A stretch of 9,493 nt of DNA, from positions 1-9,493 of the forward strand of contig SDZP01000181.1 in NCBI GenBank assembly GCA_004144935.1, read 5' to 3'. Origin of the DNA: Caulobacteraceae bacterium (lineage in GTDB: Bacteria > Pseudomonadota > Alphaproteobacteria > Caulobacterales > Caulobacteraceae). The position numbers and the translations under genes were made by a program. This document shows positions 5,858 through 9,493 of the stretch, piece by piece. The first letter of the stretch is position 1; each line of letters starts with the position of its first letter. Below the pieces are notes generated by a model that was not told the origin of the DNA, made no database searches, and worked only from the letters and a program-made list of their open reading frames with translations.

Positions 5858-6012
5858 TCAAGCACTCCTCTGGGCGAGCCTCTCAGCGGCCCGTCTGCTA
5901 TTCTCTTATCCCATGGCGCAGGAGCGGCGGCCTGTAAAGCCCGTCTCTCGCCGCGCGGGAATCTGAACGCCGCTATGGCCCACCGGGGTCCATCCGGTCT
6001 AATCGGAAAAGC

Positions 6013-7005
6013 ATGATCCTCGAATTCGACGCCTATGTGACCGCCGCGCTTTTCGACGCCAAAGCCGTACCGATGTTCGCTTTGGGAGACGGCACGGCCC
6101 GCCTTGTAACCCTTGACGGATTCGTCACCGTCCAGGCCCACGCCAGCGCCGTGCTGGCCGCCTGCGCCTATCCCTCAGGGGACGGCATCCTCACCGCCGG
6201 CGACGACGGACGGCTGGTCTGGAGCCGGCTGGAGGGCGAGGAGCTGGTGGCCAGCGAAATCGCCGCCATCAAGGGAAAGTGGATCGACGCGGTCGCCGCC
6301 AGCGCCGAATCTGGCCTGATCGCCTTCGCCGCCGGCCGCGAGCTGCATGTCCGCGATTCGAAGGACGCCGCCTTTTCCCGGGTCTTCACGCACGACAAGT
6401 CGGTGGCCGATGTCGCCTTCGATCCCAAGGGCCGGCGAATCGCCGCCGCCACCTATGGCGGGGCGGCGCTGTGGTACGCGCGGATCGAGAAGCAGGTCCC
6501 GCAGATGCTGAAATGGGCCGGCAGCCACGCGATGGTGCTGTGGAGCCCGGACGGCAAGTTCCTGATGAGCTCGATGCAGGAGAACAGCCTGCATGGCTGG
6601 CGCCTCAGCGACGCCAAGGACATGCGGATGGGCGGCTATCCGGCCAAGGTGAAGAGCCTGGCCTTCCTGTCCGGCGGCCTGATGCTGGCCACGGCCGGGG
6701 CCAACGGGGCGGTGGTCTGGCCGTTCCAGGGGGCGAACGGGCCGATGGGCAAGGAGGCCGCCGAGATCGCCTACGACCAGGACGCCATGGTGGTGCGGGT
6801 GGCGGCGACGCCGGGGGCCGGGGTGCTGGCCGGCGGGCTGGACGACGGCCGGGTCTGGGTCTGCGACCTGAAGAGCGGCCGGCGCGAGATGATCAAGGCC
6901 GAGAAGGGGGCGGCGATCTCGGCCCTGGCGATGACGGCGGATGGTCGGTCGGTGGCCTGGGGTGATGAAGACGGCGGCGCGGGGCTGGCGGCGGTTCCGC
7001 TCTAG
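6013..7005 (+). CDS. WD40-repeat-like beta-propeller protein
   Basis: This 330-residue protein is made of WD40-like blades. The repeating pattern of a hydrophobic strand, a G/D turn and a terminal W can be followed at about residues 43-70 (ending TAGDDGRLVW), 129-154 (VADVAFDPKGRRIAAATYGG), 172-196 (MVLWSPDGKFLMSSM), 212-236 (LATAGANGAVVW), 260-285 (GGLDDGRVWVCD) and 301-321. This makes six to seven blades, enough for one closed propeller. No signal peptide, membrane segment or enzyme domain is fused, so a cytoplasmic protein-interaction scaffold is the likely role. Partners are unknown. The ATG at 6013 has GGAAAA a few bases upstream. It is divergent from exbD with 155 bp between the starts, a gap that must hold both promoters, and I could not pick convincing -35/-10 pairs there. 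A GAATC (GANTC class) occurs in that gap near 5950. Confidence 0.88.
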   Translation: MILEFDAYVTAALFDAKAVPMFALGDGTARLVTLDGFVTVQAHASAVLAACAYPSGDGILTAGDDGRLVWSRLEGEELVASEIAAIKGKWIDAVAASAESGLIAFAAGRELHVRDSKDAAFSRVFTHDKSVADVAFDPKGRRIAAATYGGAALWYARIEKQVPQMLKWAGSHAMVLWSPDGKFLMSSMQENSLHGWRLSDAKDMRMGGYPAKVKSLAFLSGGLMLATAGANGAVVWPFQGANGPMGKEAAEIAYDQDAMVVRVAATPGAGVLAGGLDDGRVWVCDLKSGRREMIKAEKGAAISALAMTADGRSVAWGDEDGGAGLAAVPL

Positions 7006-7042
7006 CGGGTACAGGCGTTCGGGCCCTCGTTTTCTAAAGCTT

Positions 7043-7178
7043 CGTCACCCCAAGACTTGTTCTTGGGGCCCACCGTTCAGCCAGCCCTGACTTTGAGTGT
7101 GGAGGCGCGGCCGCGCCTCCATTGCACGGCTTGTCGACACATCTTCCGTGGGCCCCAAGAACAAGTCTTGGGGTGACG
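7043..7178. repeat. REPIN-like element A (inverted pair of palindromic repeats)
   Basis: A 31-bp arm at 7043-7073 recurs as an exact reverse complement at 7148-7178, enclosing 74 nt. Each arm is itself a hairpin (CCCCAAGA, CTTGT, TCTTGGGG). The spacer contains a perfect self-complementary 22-mer at 7100-7121 (core GCGCGGCCGCGC). Two REP-type units facing each other around a short spacer is the REPIN architecture mobilised in trans by RAYT (TnpA-REP) transposases. The element lies between the convergent WD40-like and secreted-protein genes (7006-7213), where it could also act as a two-way transcription barrier. No coding potential is seen in this gap. Confidence 0.8.
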
Positions 7179-7213
7179 GTGTGTGGGGCGGGGCCGAGCC
7201 AACCCCCGATCCG

Positions 7214-7717
7214 TCAGAGCGGCCGCTTGGTTCGATAGACGATCACCTCGAACGGGCCGCCAAAGTCCATGTAGCTGTAGCCGACGTTGATCTTGGCGCC
7301 GGGGATATCGCAGTCGAGGTAGGTGGTGGTCGCCGGGTCGACCGGTTGCTTGCAGGTCCACTGGCCCCGATGCATCGCGGCGAGCCCCTGCAGGTAGAGC
7401 TGCGCCTGGCGGATGTCGTCGGCGCGGCGGCCGGGGGCCGGATGACGGGCCAGCTGCACCGCGTCGAGTTTGCCGTCCAGGAAGAAGTAGTGGACCCGCC
7501 AGGTGGCGCCGAGGTGGGGCTGGGCGGCGACCTCGAGGCCGAGGGCCGCGCCGTTCAGGCTGTCGCGTTCCTTGGGCGGCATGGCGTCCGGGGCGGCGGC
7601 GCGGACGGCGGCGATGTCGTCGCCGGCCCGGGCCTTGCCGAACAGCACCTCGCCGGCCTGGGCCGCGCCGGCGGCGAGGCTGAGGGCGAGGGTGAGCAGG
7701 ATGACGGGCAGGCGCAT
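7214..7717 (-). CDS. Secreted hypothetical protein
   Basis: I do not recognise the family. From the ATG at 7717 the product is 167 residues with a clear Sec signal peptide: Arg2, a hydrophobic core at about 3-17 (VILLTLALSLAAG) and an AQA cleavage site after Ala21. The mature protein, about 146 residues, is probably periplasmic. Two cysteines (Cys122 in QWTCKQP, Cys136 in YLDCDIPG) could form a disulfide. The mature part shows a mixed polar/aromatic pattern (TWRVHYFFLDGKLDAVQL, INVGYSYMDFGGPFEVIVYR) suggesting a small alpha/beta domain. The frame stays open to 7816, but the 7717 start is preferred for the signal peptide and a GGAG 8 nt upstream. REPIN-like repeats lie on both sides and the nitroreductase gene lies upstream on the same strand, though about 270 nt and a repeat separate them, so it is probably its own transcription unit. 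Confidence 0.75.
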   Translation of the reverse strand: MRLPVILLTLALSLAAGAAQAGEVLFGKARAGDDIAAVRAAAPDAMPPKERDSLNGAALGLEVAAQPHLGATWRVHYFFLDGKLDAVQLARHPAPGRRADDIRQAQLYLQGLAAMHRGQWTCKQPVDPATTTYLDCDIPGAKINVGYSYMDFGGPFEVIVYRTKRPL

Positions 7718-7808
7718 GGGACGGGCTCCGGAGGGTGGCGCATCATCGCCTGGCTGGATTGGCCCGGCATCCCCCGTAGAGGTGGCTTGAGCCGTCGACG
7801 CCCTCACC

Positions 7809-7955
7809 CCGCTCATCCCGGCGAATGCCGGGAACCAGTTCGTAGATCTCGGTGGGTCACTGGAAGCGCCGAGGGCTGTTGGAACCGCAGCGGGCCCTCA
7901 TGTGGAGCCTTCAGCGCCCTAGGAACTGGGTCCCGGCATTCGCCGGGATGAGCGG
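7809..7955. repeat. REPIN-like element B (second family of inverted palindromic repeats)
   Basis: The arm at 7809-7841 and the arm at 7923-7955 are reverse complements at 32 of 33 positions, with 81 nt between. Each arm contains the short palindrome CCCGGC-GAAT-GCCGGG. The spacer holds a further 6-bp stem GAGGGC (7871-7876) / GCCCTC (7894-7899). The sequence (CTCATCCCGGC...GCCGGGA) resembles repeats I recall from Caulobacterales and sphingomonads, and differs from element A. It fills most of the 269-bp gap between the secreted-protein start (7717) and the nitroreductase stop (7987). No gene is seen in this gap. Confidence 0.8.
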
Positions 7956-7986
7956 ATCTGAAGTGAGCCGTGACTGTCGGGTGACC

Positions 7987-8649
7987 TCAATCAAAACCCC
8001 GCATGTCGGCCCAGACGTCGAAGGGGTCGCGGCGGGTGCGCAGGGAATTGATCGGCTCTGACGGGTCGGCGTAGCCCAGCGCCATGCCGGAGAACAGCAT
8101 GTGGTCGTCGGGCAGGCTGAGGAAGTCGCCGACGGTCTTCGGGTAGCGGGCCCAGAACTCCTGGGCGCAGGTGGCGAGCCCCGCCTCGACGGCCAGCAGC
8201 ATCAGGGTCTGCATGTACATGCCGACGTCGGCCCATTGCGGGGGGCCGAGCTTGCGGTCGAGGCTGAAGAAGAGGCCGACCGGGGCGCCGAAGAACTGGG
8301 TGTTCTTGAACAGCTGGCGCAGGCGGGCCGGCTTGTCATCGCGGGGGATGCCGATCGTCGCATAGAGGTCCTCGCCGCATTCGAAGCGGCGGGTGCGGAA
8401 GGGGTCCCAGAGGTTTTCAGGATAGACGTCGTATTCCGGCTGTTCGCCGCCGAGGTTGGCCCCGACTTTCGCCTTGAGCGCTTCCAGCGGGGCGCCGGCC
8501 ACGGCGTGGACCCGCCAGGGCTGCAGGTTGCCGCCGCTGGGGGCCCGGTGGGCGGCCTCCAGCAGCTCGCGCAGCAGGGCGCCGGGGACCGGGTCCGGCT
8601 TGAAGGCGCGGACCGAGACGCGGGCGGCGACGGCTTCGGAAACATTCAT
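7987..8649 (-). CDS. Nitroreductase family protein
   Basis: This 220-residue FMN-dependent nitroreductase-family oxidoreductase uses NAD(P)H to reduce nitro compounds, quinones or similar acceptors, in the cytoplasm and usually as a homodimer. The phosphate- and FMN-contacting N-terminal signature is present: RVSVRAFKPDPV (residues 10-21) followed by AHRAPSGGNLQPWRV (33-47). The C-terminal part has WADVGMYMQTLMLLAVEAGLATCAQEFW, the helix that packs at the flavin site, and FSGMALGYADPSEPIN near the end. The ATG at 8649 is chosen because MNVSEAVAARVSVR is a usual family N-terminus. An upstream in-frame ATG at 8691 would overlap the start of the divergent mtgA gene. No clear Shine-Dalgarno is seen before 8649. 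The physiological substrate cannot be inferred. Confidence 0.92.
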   Translation of the reverse strand: MNVSEAVAARVSVRAFKPDPVPGALLRELLEAAHRAPSGGNLQPWRVHAVAGAPLEALKAKVGANLGGEQPEYDVYPENLWDPFRTRRFECGEDLYATIGIPRDDKPARLRQLFKNTQFFGAPVGLFFSLDRKLGPPQWADVGMYMQTLMLLAVEAGLATCAQEFWARYPKTVGDFLSLPDDHMLFSGMALGYADPSEPINSLRTRRDPFDVWADMRGFD

Positions 8650-8689
8650 GGCGGCGACTTTCGCGACAAGGGACGGCGAGGCGGTTAGC

Positions 8690-9493
8690 ATGTGGCCCCA
8701 AGGTCATGGCAAGGACGAACCGAGATTGTCCGACGAGACGCCCCGCGACGAGGATGAGCCGCCGGTGGAGCCGGTTGAGGGCGCCGAGCCTGAGGCGGAG
8801 ACGCCGGACGGGCGGCCGCTGAACATCGTGGCGCCGGACGCGCCGCCCGAGGACGTGCTGGCGCAGGCCGGGCCGGACGATCCTGCCGAGGGCCATGCGC
8901 TGACCGACGACGAGCCGGAGCCGCCTTCGGACGAGGCCGCCGACGAGCAGATAGCGCCTGGGCCCCAGCCCGAGCCGCCGCTCGCCATCACGCCGCCCCC
9001 GGCCCCGGCGCCCCGGCGGGTGCGTCCAGCCAAACCGGTCAGGAAGGGCGGCGCCGTCGGCCGGCTGCTGCGGCGCGTGGTCATGCTGGCGCTGGTGGTC
9101 GGGGTGCTGGCGCCGCTGACCTCGACGCTGATCTTCAGGTTCGTGCCGCCGCCGGTGACCATCCTGATGGTCCAGCGCCTGTTCGAGGGCAAGGGGCTGG
9201 ACCGGCGCTGGATGCCCCTCTCGCGGATGAGCCCGGCGCTGCCCAATGCGGTGATCGCGGCCGAGGACGCGCGCTACTGCAGCCACTGGGGCTTCGATTT
9301 CCAGGCCATGGAAAAGGCCATGGCCCACAATCAGCGCCGGCCGGGCAGGATCCGCGGCGGCTCGACGATCAGCCAGCAGACGGCCAAGAACGTCTTTCTC
9401 TGGCCCCAGCGGTCCTATGTGCGCAAGGGCCTGGAGGCCTACTTCACGGTGCTGATCGAGACCCTGTGGGGCAAGCGGCGGATCATGGAGGTC
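8690..9493 (+). CDS. mtgA: Monofunctional peptidoglycan glycosyltransferase, 5' part (runs off window)
   Basis: The frame is open from an ATG at 8690 to the window end (268 codons, no stop). Residues 132-152 (MLALVVGVLAPLTSTLIFRFV) form the single membrane anchor. The GT51 domain then shows the catalytic glutamate in AAEDARYCSHWGFDF (Glu192) and the second signature GGSTISQQTAKNVFLW (223-238), including the lipid-II-binding region. The enzyme polymerises lipid II into glycan strands on the periplasmic face and lacks a transpeptidase domain in the part seen. It may still be a bifunctional protein if a transpeptidase follows the window, but the spacing and the LMVQRLFEGKGLDRRWMPL motif fit MtgA. 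The first 129 residues are cytoplasmic, acidic and rich in Pro/Glu/Asp, far longer than in E. coli MtgA. GAGG at 8678-8681 lies 8 nt before the ATG. It is divergent from the nitroreductase gene, with 40 bp between starts. Confidence 0.9.
   Translation, partial: MWPQGHGKDEPRLSDETPRDEDEPPVEPVEGAEPEAETPDGRPLNIVAPDAPPEDVLAQAGPDDPAEGHALTDDEPEPPSDEAADEQIAPGPQPEPPLAITPPPAPAPRRVRPAKPVRKGGAVGRLLRRVVMLALVVGVLAPLTSTLIFRFVPPPVTILMVQRLFEGKGLDRRWMPLSRMSPALPNAVIAAEDARYCSHWGFDFQAMEKAMAHNQRRPGRIRGGSTISQQTAKNVFLWPQRSYVRKGLEAYFTVLIETLWGKRRIMEV

Noticed and set aside
5858..6012. Promoters for exbD and the WD40-like gene
   Set aside because: TTTACA and several AT-rich hexamers occur on the minus strand, but none has acceptable spacing, so I did not annotate a promoter.
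5234..6016. Plus-strand open frame (260 codons) opposite exbD
   Set aside because: It spans the exbD terminator and coding region in antisense and has no protein-like motifs. ExbD is unambiguous.
7043..7178. Element A as a plain intrinsic terminator between convergent genes
   Set aside because: No T-tract follows either arm, and the loop is 74 nt. It may still hinder transcription, but the structure is better explained as a paired REP element.
7043..7955. CRISPR array or transposon with terminal inverted repeats
   Set aside because: The repeats are inverted pairs of two different sequences, not regularly spaced direct repeats. There is no transposase and no target-site duplication that I can see.
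8417..9328. Minus-strand open frame (303 codons) across the nitroreductase and mtgA genes
   Set aside because: Arg/His/Gly-rich shadow frame that overlaps two well-identified genes.

Overview
The window looks like chromosomal DNA from a high-GC alphaproteobacterium. Caulobacteraceae (Caulobacter/Phenylobacterium-like) is the most likely placement, judging from base composition, GC-rich third codon positions, palindromic intergenic repeats of a type common in these genomes, and the gene set. The placement is inferred, since there is no rRNA or species marker here. The first 80 bases form a near-perfect fold-back palindrome inside the ribosomal protein L21 gene. The window therefore probably begins at a contig end carrying an assembly or library artefact.

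Layout, left to right. (1) 1-293: 5' part of rplU (minus strand) with a good sigma-70-type promoter. (2) 318-2080: two adjacent minus-strand transglutaminase-like cysteine protease genes. The downstream one has Ser where the usual catalytic His is expected. (3) 2110-3284: an N-formylglutamate amidohydrolase-family gene, divergent from the transglutaminases with under 30 bp between starts, followed by a DUF1810 gene. (4) 3305-5166: a perfect hairpin repeat, a Zur-box-like operator, a small multi-pass membrane protein with a His-rich NicO/UreH-like signature, and a COG0523 (CobW/ZNG1-type) GTPase with 18 His in a 39-residue loop. This reads as a zinc-regulated metal-handling operon. (5) 5167-7005: a repeat-rich gap, a clear intrinsic terminator, an orphan ExbD gene (minus), and a divergent WD40-like beta-propeller gene. 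(6) 7006-7986: two REPIN-like elements (inverted pairs of palindromic repeats, arms 31 and 33 bp) on either side of a small secreted hypothetical protein gene. (7) 7987-9493: a nitroreductase (minus), and, divergent, the 5' part of a monofunctional peptidoglycan glycosyltransferase gene (mtgA) with an unusually long acidic, proline-rich N-terminal extension. The gene runs off the window.

Most genes are ordinary housekeeping or accessory metabolism, and I see no integrase, transposase, CRISPR array, tRNA or rRNA. The best functional story is the putative Zur-controlled membrane protein plus metallochaperone GTPase pair. The best structural stories are the contig-end fold-back and the two REPIN-like elements.
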